NCBI RefSeq assembly: GCF_900166585.1
Contig: NZ_FVZC01000008.1
Span: forward strand, 496,001-560,000
Length of the DNA stretch: 64,000 bases
Direction of reading: 5' to 3'
From: Mesobacillus jeotgali
GTDB lineage: Bacteria; Bacillota; Bacilli; Bacillales; Cytobacillaceae
The translations under genes and the position numbers were made by a program. Shown piece after piece: positions 16,375 to 25,339 of the stretch. Numbering within the stretch: position 1 is the stretch's first letter; every line of letters starts with the position of its first letter. The notes under the pieces were generated by a model. That model saw only the letters and a program-made list of their open reading frames with translations. It ran no database searches and was not told the DNA's origin.

Positions 16375-17223
16375 ATGATAAAGACCAGTGCGATTCATTT
16401 AATCAGATTCATTATCCAATACATCACAGGTGTATTTATTTTTATTGCCATTGGCAGCCTTCCCATTTTGCTGAGTGATCTTGCATTTGATACTGAAGGG
16501 TACTTTAATAGTGTCAAGGTGCTGACAGTGAAAATCTTTACATTGAGTGACTTGACTTACGATGGTTTTCACGAAATGCTGCCGGCGGTGATGGACCGTT
16601 TTCTCTATTCGATGAAGACATTGGGAATCGCCCTCGCTGTGGCTGCAGGAGCGGCGTTCCTGTTGTCCTATTTGCTCGTCCTTTTTTTTGAAAAGAAAAA
16701 AGACTATATTTTAAGCTTCATAGAAATCATCCGATCCATCCCTGATGTGTTATGGATGTTCCTGCTCCAGGCAGGTGTCATTTGGCTTTTTAAATCAACT
16801 GGAGTCAAATTCATCCAGACGACTTCACTGGGCAGCGATAACGAGGCTGTCCTGCTTCCGCTCATCAGCCTGAGCCTGCCGATTTTTCTATTTTTGACAC
16901 AGATTATCGTCCTTAAAATTTTTGAGGAACTGGATAAACAGTATATTTTCCTGGCAAAAGCGAAAGGGCTGTCCAATTTTTACATACTGAATGTCCATGT
17001 GATACGCAATATCAGTCAGGACCTGCTGGGACATTTTAAGACGATTGTTTGGATGATGCTCTCAACGCTGGTCATGGTGGAATACATTTTTAACCTGGAA
17101 GGTTTGATGCTGTTCAATTTCAAGCATATTTCCGTTGAACTGTTCGTTTTTAGCTGCATTCTATTTTTTACTCCGTTTTTCCTGATTTACAGACTAATAG
17201 ATTATAGAAGGTTATCAATATGA
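16375..17223 (+). CDS. ABC transporter permease, OppB/DppB type (orphan)
   Basis: A 282-residue binding-protein-dependent transport permease with six predicted helices. The cytoplasmic EAA-type loop is visible as FLAKAKGLSNFYILNVHVIRN, where the G of AKGL is the invariant residue. In Opp/Dpp systems this subunit pairs with an OppC-type partner to pass peptides or nickel. Here the partner gene overlaps by 4 bp, but no ATP-binding or substrate-binding gene is adjacent. ATG start behind AAGGGG, with TATAAT at about 16335 as a possible -10 box. It is less conserved than canonical OppB, so the substrate is unknown. Confidence 0.82.
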   Translation: MIKTSAIHLIRFIIQYITGVFIFIAIGSLPILLSDLAFDTEGYFNSVKVLTVKIFTLSDLTYDGFHEMLPAVMDRFLYSMKTLGIALAVAAGAAFLLSYLLVLFFEKKKDYILSFIEIIRSIPDVLWMFLLQAGVIWLFKSTGVKFIQTTSLGSDNEAVLLPLISLSLPIFLFLTQIIVLKIFEELDKQYIFLAKAKGLSNFYILNVHVIRNISQDLLGHFKTIVWMMLSTLVMVEYIFNLEGLMLFNFKHISVELFVFSCILFFTPFFLIYRLIDYRRLSI

Positions 17224-18149
17224 TTAGATTGCTGAAAACAAAGAAATTCATGATTGGTTCTTCATTCCTGACAATCCTGCTTACGCTTAGCATCTTGAAT
17301 ACCCTTGTGAATGATGGGGAAATCAGGCAGGTTCAATTCGTCTATCATGAGGATGGCAGTCTGGAAAAGGCGCCACCGTACCCGCCGTTTGATGTTTTTC
17401 TTTTGGGCTCGGACATGTATGGCTATGACGTGCTCCATACAGTGATCGAAGGGGCAAAATACTCAATTGGAATTGTATTGATTGTCGCATTTTTAAGGAT
17501 GATGCTTTCCATTGTGCTCAGTTATTTTCTATTCCGGGTGCCGGAACGGATCTTCAGGCTGATAAAAGCAGTCTCGGAACCGTTATCCTTTGTGCCGCAG
17601 ACCTTGATTGCCTTTTTCCTTCTATATACAGTGGTCATGTATACCATTGAAGGCTTCCATCATCCCTTTTGGGTGAGAGCATTGTATGAATTCGTCATTT
17701 TGATCCTGGTGGCACTGCCAGCCTTGACGGTTCAGCTTATGGAACAAAAACGGCTTGTCTGGAAAGAAGAGTTTATTGAATCCGCGATCACCCTTGGCGG
17801 TTCCAAGCGCCATATTTACTCTAAGCACGTCCTTCCGCAGCTGTATGAAGAATGGATCATAATGTTCGGTCAGCAGTTCCTTCAGGTACTGACGCTGCTG
17901 GTCCATCTTGGCGTGATGACGGTCTTGTTCGGCGGCACGATAACGGGTGAAGGCCCTCCATCCTCTGTCACCCATGAATGGGCAGGGCTGATTGGACTGA
18001 ATAAGCGCTTTATGCTGTCATACGAGTGGATTGTTTATGTGCCAATCCTGTTTTTCGCACTGACCGCCCTGAGTGTTGCGATGATCAACAAAGCCATGAG
18101 TGACTTCTTCAACCAGAAGGATATTGTGAGGAAGGACAAGGGGCTATAA
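17220..18149 (+). CDS. ABC transporter permease, OppC/DppC type (orphan)
   Basis: A 309-residue permease. The N-terminal helix is followed by an extracytoplasmic segment with LLGSDMYGYDVLHTVIEGAKYSI, the OppC signature (G-T/S-D-x-x-G-x-D). The EAA loop FIESAITLGGSKRHIYSKHVLPQL follows. Together with the upstream OppB-type gene (ATGA overlap) it makes a permease pair. A strong terminator follows, so the operon ends without ATPase or binding-protein genes. Either these are supplied in trans or the pair has a specialised role. Start ATG at the overlap. Confidence 0.83.
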   Translation: MIRLLKTKKFMIGSSFLTILLTLSILNTLVNDGEIRQVQFVYHEDGSLEKAPPYPPFDVFLLGSDMYGYDVLHTVIEGAKYSIGIVLIVAFLRMMLSIVLSYFLFRVPERIFRLIKAVSEPLSFVPQTLIAFFLLYTVVMYTIEGFHHPFWVRALYEFVILILVALPALTVQLMEQKRLVWKEEFIESAITLGGSKRHIYSKHVLPQLYEEWIIMFGQQFLQVLTLLVHLGVMTVLFGGTITGEGPPSSVTHEWAGLIGLNKRFMLSYEWIVYVPILFFALTALSVAMINKAMSDFFNQKDIVRKDKGL

Positions 18150-18243
18150 CACTTTTGTACTATAAAAATACCCCGTTTGATGAATGGTCAATGCCAGATG
18201 CTTTTGTCATAATAATGTTCAACGAAACTCTTCGTGAGTTTGG

Positions 18244-18295
18244 CCCATTCATTGGCTAGTGGCATCCCCATTCGGCCAGTGAGTGGGTTTTATTT
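18244..18295 (+). terminator. Terminator of the orphan permease operon
   Basis: The stem CCCATTCATTGGC pairs with GCCAGTGAGTGGG (13 bp with two G-U pairs) around an 18-nt loop, followed by TTTTATTT. Confidence 0.8.
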
Positions 18296-18325
18296 GTATT
18301 TTGCTATCCGCCGGGATAAAATTAA

Positions 18326-20215
18326 TTGACTGAAAATTCTAAAATAAGGCAGGCGAGTTGCTTGGAACGTGTCAGAACAAGGGAAAGGTACGCAAAACTG
18401 TTCATGAATTCAGTTACGCTGATTGGCTGGCTGCTCATCCTTTTCTCCTTTGTAAAATTACAGGTGCCAGATGAACCTGTTGTACTGGCTCTTTTATTTA
18501 TCTTTTTACTGATCAGTGAGTACTACCCCATGCCGGTGTGGAGGGGACAGACTGCGATTACTTTTCCGGTTGTTTATGTCCTGTTTTTACTTTATGGATT
18601 CTCCTGGACGGCAATTGCCTATGCAGGTGCTGTCCTGGCCGTAAATCTCCTTCACAGAAGGCCGCTCCGGACAGTATTGTTCAATCCGGCCCAGCTTGTG
18701 CTCAGTTTCTTAGGTGCGGCTTCCATGCTTCCGCTTGCGGAATCCCTTCTGGAAAAACTGGCGCTGACACCGACTTTACAGGGGATCCTGGGTTATTTTT
18801 TCCTGTTAGCTGTTTATGTCATCGTTAATAACCTGATTGTCGACCTGGTGTTGTTCATCAGGCCGCAGCCGTACTCCTTTCAGTTTTGGAAGCAGAAATC
18901 TCTTACGGAACTGAATAGTGCTGGTATTTCCTTGATTTACGGAATCACCCTTTATGTTGTCGGCAGTCAAAACCGCGGCGAAATCGATGTGTTTGCTTAC
19001 TTTTTCTTTTTTTCTCCCCTTGTCGGAATTTCACTGTTGAGTGCGACCATTGCGAGGCTGAGAAGAGAAAAGAACCGGCTGAAGCTGCTTTTCTCGATTA
19101 CATCGGAGTTAAATCAGATGCTCCCTTCCCAGGACTGGCTTTCCGCGTTGAAAGGGAGCTTCAATGAGTTGATTGGGGCAGATGCAAGTGTATTATGGAA
19201 AAAAAAAGATGGGGAATGGGTTTTGAGCTTCAAGGATGGCAGGACAAATCCAGATTTCAGGCTGCCGCCAGAAGTGTTTGCTGAATTCGAGGAGATGCGC
19301 CATCCGGTAATCTATAATGACCGAAAAAAAGATGGCGGTATTGCCGCTGCCTGCTTTGAAGAGGATGTGAAGGCGTTCGTTTACTCACCCCTTGTCATCG
19401 AGAACGAGACGATTGGAATGTTCATTGTCGCCCGCAGCCGGACGAAAAGCTTTGAGGACCATGATGTCCAATCAATTGCAACGCTCGCCAATCAGCTTGC
19501 GGTCATCATCAAGACTCGGATGCTTTTCACCGAAAAAGAAAAGCGGATTGTCCTTGAAGAACGCAACCGGATTGCGCGCGATATCCATGACGGCGTCGCC
19601 CAGACACTGGCAGGTGCAGTGATGAAGCTGGAAACCGCGGGAAAGAAGTTCAGCAAAAATCCTGAAGAGACAAAGAAGCTTGTCGATGAAAGTGTCCTCG
19701 GCCTCCGGGAAAGCCTGAAGGAGGTCCGTGAATCGATCTATGCGCTGCGTCCATATCCAACCCAGAAAGCGACACTTGCAGAAGCGATTTTGCAGAAAAT
19801 CGAAGCTGTCCAGAAGGAATATGGGCAGGGGATTGAATTTGAGATCAGGGGACAGGAGCAGGGCCTTAGCCCGATGGTAGAGAAGGTGTTATTCGATACC
19901 TTTCAGGAAAGCCTGCACAATGCCATCAAGCATTCGCAGTCAAAGAAAATAGAGGTTCTGTTAAGTTATCAATCGGAGCATATTCTGTTAAGAATCAAGG
20001 ATGACGGAAAGGGGTTTTCGCTGTTCCAGGCGATGCTGAAGGCAAGGAACCAGCCGCATTTTGGCATCCTGCAAATGAATGATGCCGCTGAAAAAATAAA
20101 TGCTTCCTTGCAAATCGACAGCAAGGAAGGCTCGGGAACGGAAGTCAGCATCACCGTTCCAAAAATGGGAATCGAGGGGGAGAACAACCATGATCAGGCT
20201 CATGCTAGTGGATGA
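18326..20215 (+). CDS. Membrane sensor histidine kinase with GAF domain (NarL-partner type)
   Basis: A protein of up to 629 residues: a seven-helix-like membrane module (about 25-230), a GAF domain (about 255-395), a HisKA_3 dimerisation/phosphotransfer domain with the phospho-accepting His in [14 protein letters not shown] (about residue 422), and a HATPase domain with [13 protein letters not shown] and DDGKGF. This is the NarX/DegS-like class that phosphorylates NarL/FixJ regulators. The regulator gene overlaps by 26 bp. The stimulus is unknown. The GAF domain could sense a small molecule or redox state. The TTG at 18326 has no clear ribosome site. A TTG at codon 13 behind AAGGCAGG is another possible start. 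Confidence 0.88.
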   Translation: MTENSKIRQASCLERVRTRERYAKLFMNSVTLIGWLLILFSFVKLQVPDEPVVLALLFIFLLISEYYPMPVWRGQTAITFPVVYVLFLLYGFSWTAIAYAGAVLAVNLLHRRPLRTVLFNPAQLVLSFLGAASMLPLAESLLEKLALTPTLQGILGYFFLLAVYVIVNNLIVDLVLFIRPQPYSFQFWKQKSLTELNSAGISLIYGITLYVVGSQNRGEIDVFAYFFFFSPLVGISLLSATIARLRREKNRLKLLFSITSELNQMLPSQDWLSALKGSFNELIGADASVLWKKKDGEWVLSFKDGRTNPDFRLPPEVFAEFEEMRHPVIYNDRKKDGGIAAACFEEDVKAFVYSPLVIENETIGMFIVARSRTKSFEDHDVQSIATLANQLAVIIKTRMLFTEKEKRIVLEERNRIARDIHDGVAQTLAGAVMKLETAGKKFSKNPEETKKLVDESVLGLRESLKEVRESIYALRPYPTQKATLAEAILQKIEAVQKEYGQGIEFEIRGQEQGLSPMVEKVLFDTFQESLHNAIKHSQSKKIEVLLSYQSEHILLRIKDDGKGFSLFQAMLKARNQPHFGILQMNDAAEKINASLQIDSKEGSGTEVSITVPKMGIEGENNHDQAHASG

Positions 20216-20846
20216 CCACGCGGTGCTGCGTGATGGACTGCGCAATATCCTGTCAGTCGAGGAAGATATCGAAGTCGTCGGCGAAGCCGTTTCCGGCGAC
20301 GAAGCCCTTTTACAGGTAGAAAAATGCAAGCCGGATATGATCCTGATGGACATCAATATGCCAGTGAAAAACGGAGTGGAAGTGACAGGGATCCTGAAAA
20401 AGAAATATCCTCATATCAAAATCCTTGTGCTGACGATGCATAGCCACGAGGAATACTTCATGTCTGCGATCCGTGAAGGAGCGGACGGCTATTTATTGAA
20501 GGACGCCCCATCCGACCAGGTCGTACAGGCAATCCGGACTGTCGCCCGCGGCGAATCGGTCATCCATCCGTCGATGACCAGGAAGCTGCTCGCCTTTCAT
20601 CAGCAAAAACAATCCGAACAGGAGGACAACACCCTGACGGAAAGGGAAAAAGAGGTTCTGCTCTGCCTGGTGGAAGGGTTGAGCAACAAAGAAATCGCCG
20701 ACCGGCTGTTCATCAGCGACAAAACGGTTAAGATCCATGTCAGCAAAATCTTCAAAAAGCTGAACGTCAAGAGCCGTTCCCAGGTCGTCATCCATGCTGT
20801 CCAGCACCAGTTAGTACCGATTCCGCCTACATCGAGCGGGGTATAA
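20190..20846 (+). CDS. NarL/FixJ-family response regulator
   Basis: A 218-residue protein. Its receiver domain carries acidic pair D8-D9, phosphorylation site D54 (MDINMP), T82 and K104. A LuxR-type helix-turn-helix follows (about 148-208) with [28 protein letters not shown] and [14 protein letters not shown]. The ATG at 20190 ([10 protein letters not shown]) is the correct start: it lies behind GAGGGGGAG inside the end of the kinase gene, and the open frame upstream is overlap with that gene. Partner of the upstream kinase. Target genes are not evident. The paired subtilase genes downstream are possible but unproven targets. Confidence 0.93.
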   Translation: MIRLMLVDDHAVLRDGLRNILSVEEDIEVVGEAVSGDEALLQVEKCKPDMILMDINMPVKNGVEVTGILKKKYPHIKILVLTMHSHEEYFMSAIREGADGYLLKDAPSDQVVQAIRTVARGESVIHPSMTRKLLAFHQQKQSEQEDNTLTEREKEVLLCLVEGLSNKEIADRLFISDKTVKIHVSKIFKKLNVKSRSQVVIHAVQHQLVPIPPTSSGV

Positions 20847-20847
20847 A

Positions 20848-20880
20848 GGAGTCCTCCTCAGGAGGCCTCTTTTTCTTTTC
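20848..20880 (+). terminator. Terminator of the two-component operon
   Basis: GTCCTCC-TCA-GGAGGCC hairpin followed by TCTTTTTCTTTTC, starting 2 bp after the regulator stop codon. Confidence 0.85.
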
Positions 20881-20903
20881 GATACTACTTTGGTAGTATC
20901 GAA
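20878..20903. promoter_or_regulatory. Perfect inverted repeat upstream of the first subtilase
   Basis: TTCGATACTAC-TTTG-GTAGTATCGAA: 11-bp perfect arms around 4 bases. It follows the terminator directly and has no T run of its own on the plus strand. It may be an operator for the subtilase gene or a stabilising hairpin. Not assigned. Confidence 0.6.
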
Positions 20904-21005
20904 AATTAGTACAGAGGATATTATTTTTTAAACACAATGCAGAATAGTTTTTATGTAAATGTTGTGGGAATATTAAGAAAAATAGCTAAGGAGCTGAAAA
21001 ACTCA

Positions 21006-22433
21006 ATGAAGTTGAAAGCTGCATTTTTCTCATTTATTCTCATGGCCGCAACTATCTTTGCTTCTATCGTTCCCGGAACTAATACAAAGGCAATCGAGCC
21101 TGTCAAAGCAGTTGTTGATGCTGAACTGACGAAATCTCTTTTAACAGCATTAGGTCCAGTGGAAGCAATTGTTACGTTTAAAAGTGACGCAGGAGTGCTG
21201 CCGGGACAGGTGAAGCTTCTTGAAGAGATCGGCATTACGAAAGGGTTGACATTAAAAAGCCTGCCAATCGCAGGGGTTCTGGCAACAAAAACACAAATTG
21301 ACAGACTGGCGCAGAGCGACCAGGTGGTTTCGATTTATCTGAACAAGAAGCTGAAATATGAGAATGCCGAAGCGACCGATCTGACAGGTGTAGACAAAGT
21401 CCGAACAGACGATGCGATGAGAAAGCTGAACGGCGGATTGCCAGTAACGGGTAAAGGAATCGGAGTTGTCATTAATGACAGCGGTGTCGATGGCACACAT
21501 AGGGATCTGGAGTTTGGGAAGCATCTTGTACAGAACGTGCTGGGGTCCACTAACTTGAATGCACTAAGCACCCTGCTGCCTGTCACATATGTTGAAAACG
21601 TGCCTAATACGGACTCTAGCTCTGGCCACGGCACTCATGTCGCGGGAATTGTCGGCGGGACTGGCGCGATGTCAGGCGGCAAATATGAAGGTGTGGCACC
21701 AGGTGCAAACCTGATAGGCTATGGTTCTGGTGCGGCAGTTGCGATGCTTGATACAATCGGCGGTTTTGATTACGCACTAACGCATCAGCAGCAGTACAAT
21801 ATCCGTGTCATTACAAATTCATGGGGAGACACCGGGGATGCCGGGACAGATTTTGATCCCTACAATCCTATTAATATCGCAACAAAAAAGCTGTACGACC
21901 GGGGAATTGTAACTGTATTCTCCGCAGGTAATTCAGGTCCTGATGCTAAAACCATTTCCGGAAACTATAAGAAAGCACCCTGGGTAGTGACGGTCGCTGC
22001 CGGAGATAAATCTGGCAAGCTCGCAGACTTTTCTTCGCGCGGTGAAAAAGGCCGCGGCGGAACCGTCACAGTCGACGGGCAGTCCTGGACATGGGTAGAC
22101 CAGCCGACGGTGACTTCACCGGGAGTCGACATCATTTCAACACGAGTCATCAGCCCGCTTGTAGCACTTGGTGCAACAGCAGATGCGGAATACATTGAGC
22201 CAGCCTACCTGCCTTATTACACGACGATGAGCGGAACATCGATGGCAGCTCCGCATGTCGCAGGGATCATCGCGTTGATGCTTGAAGCAAACCCCTTGCT
22301 TTCGCCTTCCGAGGTAAAATCTATCCTTGAAAACACGGCAACAGCGATGCCGGACTACGAAGCATGGGAAGTAGGCTCAGGCTATGTGAATGCTTATAAC
22401 TCAGTTGACGCAGCATTTAAAGCAAGGAAATAA
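21006..22433 (+). CDS. Secreted subtilisin-like serine protease (S8)
   Basis: A 475-residue exported protease: signal peptide (MKLKAAFFSFILMAATIFAS), I9-like propeptide (about 35-125, VEAIVTFKSDAG and LPIAGVLATKTQ), then the S8 catalytic domain. The catalytic triad is seen in VVINDSGVDGTH (Asp about 158), SGHGTHVAGI (His about 208) and SGTSMAAPHVAG (Ser about 411), with the oxyanion Asn in VITNSWG. It ends shortly after the catalytic domain. The start is ATG at 21006 behind AAGGAG. An upstream ATG at 20937 would add 23 residues before the signal peptide and is unlikely. It is a tandem paralogue of the next gene. Confidence 0.92.
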   Translation: MKLKAAFFSFILMAATIFASIVPGTNTKAIEPVKAVVDAELTKSLLTALGPVEAIVTFKSDAGVLPGQVKLLEEIGITKGLTLKSLPIAGVLATKTQIDRLAQSDQVVSIYLNKKLKYENAEATDLTGVDKVRTDDAMRKLNGGLPVTGKGIGVVINDSGVDGTHRDLEFGKHLVQNVLGSTNLNALSTLLPVTYVENVPNTDSSSGHGTHVAGIVGGTGAMSGGKYEGVAPGANLIGYGSGAAVAMLDTIGGFDYALTHQQQYNIRVITNSWGDTGDAGTDFDPYNPINIATKKLYDRGIVTVFSAGNSGPDAKTISGNYKKAPWVVTVAAGDKSGKLADFSSRGEKGRGGTVTVDGQSWTWVDQPTVTSPGVDIISTRVISPLVALGATADAEYIEPAYLPYYTTMSGTSMAAPHVAGIIALMLEANPLLSPSEVKSILENTATAMPDYEAWEVGSGYVNAYNSVDAAFKARK

Positions 22434-22443
22434 CCAGTTTTTT

Positions 22444-22475
22444 AATCTCTCTTGTCTTGGCAAGGGAGATTTTTA
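22444..22475 (+). terminator. Terminator of the first subtilase gene
   Basis: AATCTCTCTTG...CAAGGGAGATT stem followed by TTTTTAATT. Confidence 0.8.
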
Positions 22476-22651
22476 ATTCTTCCGAGGATCAGGCGAATAA
22501 GAAGCACTACTCATCTATAACTTTTGTACGATGCCAAAATAGTCATTCCGGAAAAGGAGTTTACAACCTTTGAAGAATAGTTTTCCAGCAGAGCATTCAT
22601 GATAATTAAGTTGGGAATATTCAAAATTTTATAGAATGTGAGGAGAATTTG

Positions 22652-25108
22652 ATGAAACGCTTTATGTATCTGTTGTTCGCACTCCTGCTTGTTATTCCGG
22701 TATTTGCTGTACCCCCGGGGAAAGCGAGCAGTCTTGCGGTCATTGATCCGCTTGTCAGCAAGGCAATGGACACGGCCAGTTCACTGGAAGTGATCGTCAC
22801 CTTTAAAGGAGACAGCGCACCCACTGGTTCCCAGTTATCGCTGCTAAAGACGCTCGGAATTGAAACGGGAGTAAGCATGAAGTCTCTGCCAATTGCCGGA
22901 GTCATCGCCACGAAAGTCCAAATTGAAAAGCTTGCGGCAAATCCGGAGGTACAATCGATCTACATGAACAAAAAGCTTTCCTACTTCAATGCGGATGCAA
23001 CAGCCATTACTGGCGTCGATAAAGCAAGGACGGACGACAGCTTCCGCAAAGCGAATGGCGGACTGCCTGTTTCAGGCAAGGGAGTCGGCGTTGTCGTGAA
23101 CGACAGTGGTGTCGATGGCACCCACAAAGATCATGAGCTTGGCAAAAATCTTGTACAGAACGTATTGGGCTCAACCAACCTGAATGCACTTGCACCAGGC
23201 TTGCTGCCAATCACCTACCAGGAAAACGTCCCAAACACTGATACAAACTCAGGACACGGTACTCATGTGGCAGGAACTGTTGGCGGAACTGGCGCGATGT
23301 CAGGCGGCAAGTATGAGGGTGCAGCACCGGGCGCGGATCTGATTGGCTACGGTTCAGGAGCCGCATTGTTTGTTCTTGACGGCATAGGAGGCTTTGACTA
23401 CGCAATCACTCACCAGTCACAGTACAATATCCGTGTCATCACGAATTCATGGGGCTCTTCAGGAGACTTCGATCCAAATGACCCAATCAATATTGCCAGC
23501 AAAAAAGCTCATGACCGCGGCATCACGGTTCTTTTTGCGGCAGGTAATGAAGGTCCTGGAGAGAACACTCATAATCCATATGCGAAAGCACCATGGGTCA
23601 TTTCAGTGGCAGCTGGAGTGAAAGACGGTACACTGGCTGATTTCTCTTCAAGGGGGACGAAGGGTGCCGGCGGTACATTTACAATGGATGGCAAGGAATG
23701 GACATGGAAGGATGAACCGACCGTTACTGCTCCTGGGGTAGATATCGTTTCCACCCGTGTTCTCGGGCCAGTTTCGTCACTGGCTGCCGACCAGGATGCA
23801 CAAACAATCGAAACAGCCTACCTACCTTATTACACAACCATGAGCGGAACCTCAATGGCGACTCCCCATGTTGCCGGGATCGTCGCCTTGATCCTTGAAG
23901 CAAATCCATTATTATCGCCTGGTGAAATCAAGCAAATTCTTGAGCAGACCGCTACAAATATGCCAGGTTATGAAACATGGGAAGTTGGGGCAGGGTATGT
24001 GAATGCATATGCAGCGATTGACCAGGCATTCAATGGAACTGCTTATGGGTCGACCCTGAACTCAACCAAGACATTTTACAGCAATGTTGAATCATCTACA
24101 GAACGCAAGGAGTTTTCAGTAGACTATAATCCGCTGACTTTTATCTCAGATAATCGATACGAATTCACAGTCCAGGAAGGGATGTCCAGTCTTGTAGCCA
24201 AAGTCAACGGAGCAGGCATCATTGAGCAAACAGGCAATCCAATCAACCTGGTATTGATTGCCCCAGATGGCACAGAATACAGTTCGGGTGTCAGCCTGCT
24301 GTTCCCTCTTTACTATGACCGTACCGTATCAGTATCCTCGCCGGCCGCCGGAAAATGGAAGGCTGAAATCCGCGGGCTTCGCGGTGCAGATGCCAATCCG
24401 CTGGGCCTGGCTTTGCCTGAAACAGTAAAAGGGGAAATGGCGTTGACGAAGGTCAGCGGTTTCTCCGGGTTGAACGATATTGCCGGACACCCGGCAGCGG
24501 AAGCGATTAAAATGGGTGTAAGTGAGCGTCTATTCGACGGCTTTTCAAATGGCGCCTTTAAGCCTGACACACTTTTAACAAGAGCGGAACTGGCAAAATA
24601 CCTGGTAATGGGCGCAGAAATCAAGCAATCATTGCCTGCAGCACCAAGCTTCACAGATGTTTCCGGCTCAGAGCTTCCATTTGTTGAAGCAGCCGCCGCG
24701 AAGGGAGCATCCTTCCGTGACCAGCACCACATCCAGAATGGAGTCATCCTTCCTAAAGCAGCAGGGAAATTTGCGCCAAAGGATGGCGTGACCCGCGCAG
24801 AACTGGCATACTCCCTAGTTCAGGCATTGGGACTGCAAAAAGAAGCGGAAGAATTCGATGGTCAGCTGACAGTTCAATACAATAACGAAAGAATCGCGAT
24901 TTCAGATGCTTCCGAAGTACCTGAACACTTAAAAGGGTATGTCCAGGCAGCTCTTGATTTGAATATCCTGAATGCCAAGTTTGCAGTAACACAGGGCCCA
25001 TATGATCTGAAGCCAAAAGTGACAGCAAGCTTCAGCCCTTCTGTAAAAACAACCCGCGGCGATTTTGCGGTTGCAATGACACGATACTATAATGCATTTC
25101 TTAAGTAA
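22652..25108 (+). CDS. Cell-surface subtilisin-like protease with three SLH domains
   Basis: An 818-residue protein closely similar to the upstream subtilase over signal peptide, propeptide and catalytic domain. Triad: VVVNDSGVDGTH (Asp about 151), SGHGTHVAGT (His about 201), SGTSMATPHVAG (Ser about 400). It adds a beta-rich linker (about 460-595) and three C-terminal S-layer homology domains (about 602-818), with GFSNGAFKPDTLLTRAELAK, FAPKDGVTRAELAYSL and FSPSVKTTRGDFAVAMTRY. SLH domains bind pyruvylated secondary cell-wall polymers, so this copy stays on the wall while the first is released. The start is ATG behind GAGGAG; a TTG one codon before is not needed. It has its own promoter region of about 200 bp. 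Confidence 0.92.
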   Translation: MKRFMYLLFALLLVIPVFAVPPGKASSLAVIDPLVSKAMDTASSLEVIVTFKGDSAPTGSQLSLLKTLGIETGVSMKSLPIAGVIATKVQIEKLAANPEVQSIYMNKKLSYFNADATAITGVDKARTDDSFRKANGGLPVSGKGVGVVVNDSGVDGTHKDHELGKNLVQNVLGSTNLNALAPGLLPITYQENVPNTDTNSGHGTHVAGTVGGTGAMSGGKYEGAAPGADLIGYGSGAALFVLDGIGGFDYAITHQSQYNIRVITNSWGSSGDFDPNDPINIASKKAHDRGITVLFAAGNEGPGENTHNPYAKAPWVISVAAGVKDGTLADFSSRGTKGAGGTFTMDGKEWTWKDEPTVTAPGVDIVSTRVLGPVSSLAADQDAQTIETAYLPYYTTMSGTSMATPHVAGIVALILEANPLLSPGEIKQILEQTATNMPGYETWEVGAGYVNAYAAIDQAFNGTAYGSTLNSTKTFYSNVESSTERKEFSVDYNPLTFISDNRYEFTVQEGMSSLVAKVNGAGIIEQTGNPINLVLIAPDGTEYSSGVSLLFPLYYDRTVSVSSPAAGKWKAEIRGLRGADANPLGLALPETVKGEMALTKVSGFSGLNDIAGHPAAEAIKMGVSERLFDGFSNGAFKPDTLLTRAELAKYLVMGAEIKQSLPAAPSFTDVSGSELPFVEAAAAKGASFRDQHHIQNGVILPKAAGKFAPKDGVTRAELAYSLVQALGLQKEAEEFDGQLTVQYNNERIAISDASEVPEHLKGYVQAALDLNILNAKFAVTQGPYDLKPKVTASFSPSVKTTRGDFAVAMTRYYNAFLK

Positions 25109-25118
25109 GGTAGAATGA

Positions 25119-25147
25119 GAACAGGCCAATCTGGCCTGTTCTTTTTT
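25119..25147 (+). terminator. Terminator of the SLH subtilase gene (MITE target site)
   Basis: A perfect 9-bp stem GAACAGGCC / GGCCTGTTC with a 5-nt loop and six T residues. The T run and following AA form the left copy of the 8-bp duplication that flanks the MITE-like element. Confidence 0.92.
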
Positions 25148-25149
25148 AA

Positions 25150-25311
25150 GGCTGTTTTCGTAAAGATTGTTGTTAAGATGATAAAAGCCATTTTGCAGGT
25201 CGATACTAAGTTGGCAAGCTCTTTTCTCTTATTAAGCGTTAGTTTGTGAAGAAACTTAGGTAATTCCATCCTATTTTGTAGTCAATAGCGACAAAGTTTG
25301 AGAAAAGAGCC
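25150..25311. mobile_element. 162-bp MITE-like element with terminal inverted repeats and 8-bp target duplication
   Basis: The left end GGCTGTTTTCGTAAAGATTG matches the reverse complement of the right end (GGCTCTTTTCTCAAACTTTG) over about 26 bp with roughly three quarters identity. TTTTTTAA flanks both ends (25142-25149 and 25312-25319) as an exact 8-bp direct repeat. There is no coding capacity. An inner copy of the right-end motif (GCTCTTTTCTC at 25218-25228) can pair with 25300-25310, so the element can also fold as a hairpin followed by six T residues just before the next gene. Confidence 0.78.
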
Positions 25312-25339
25312 TTTTTTAAAAAAAAGGGAGGTGTTTGTT

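Noticed and set aside
25190..25317. Riboswitch or attenuator upstream of the HAD hydrolase gene
   Set aside because: The hairpin plus T run is better explained by a MITE-like element whose ends and 8-bp flanking duplication are visible. A regulatory effect remains possible.
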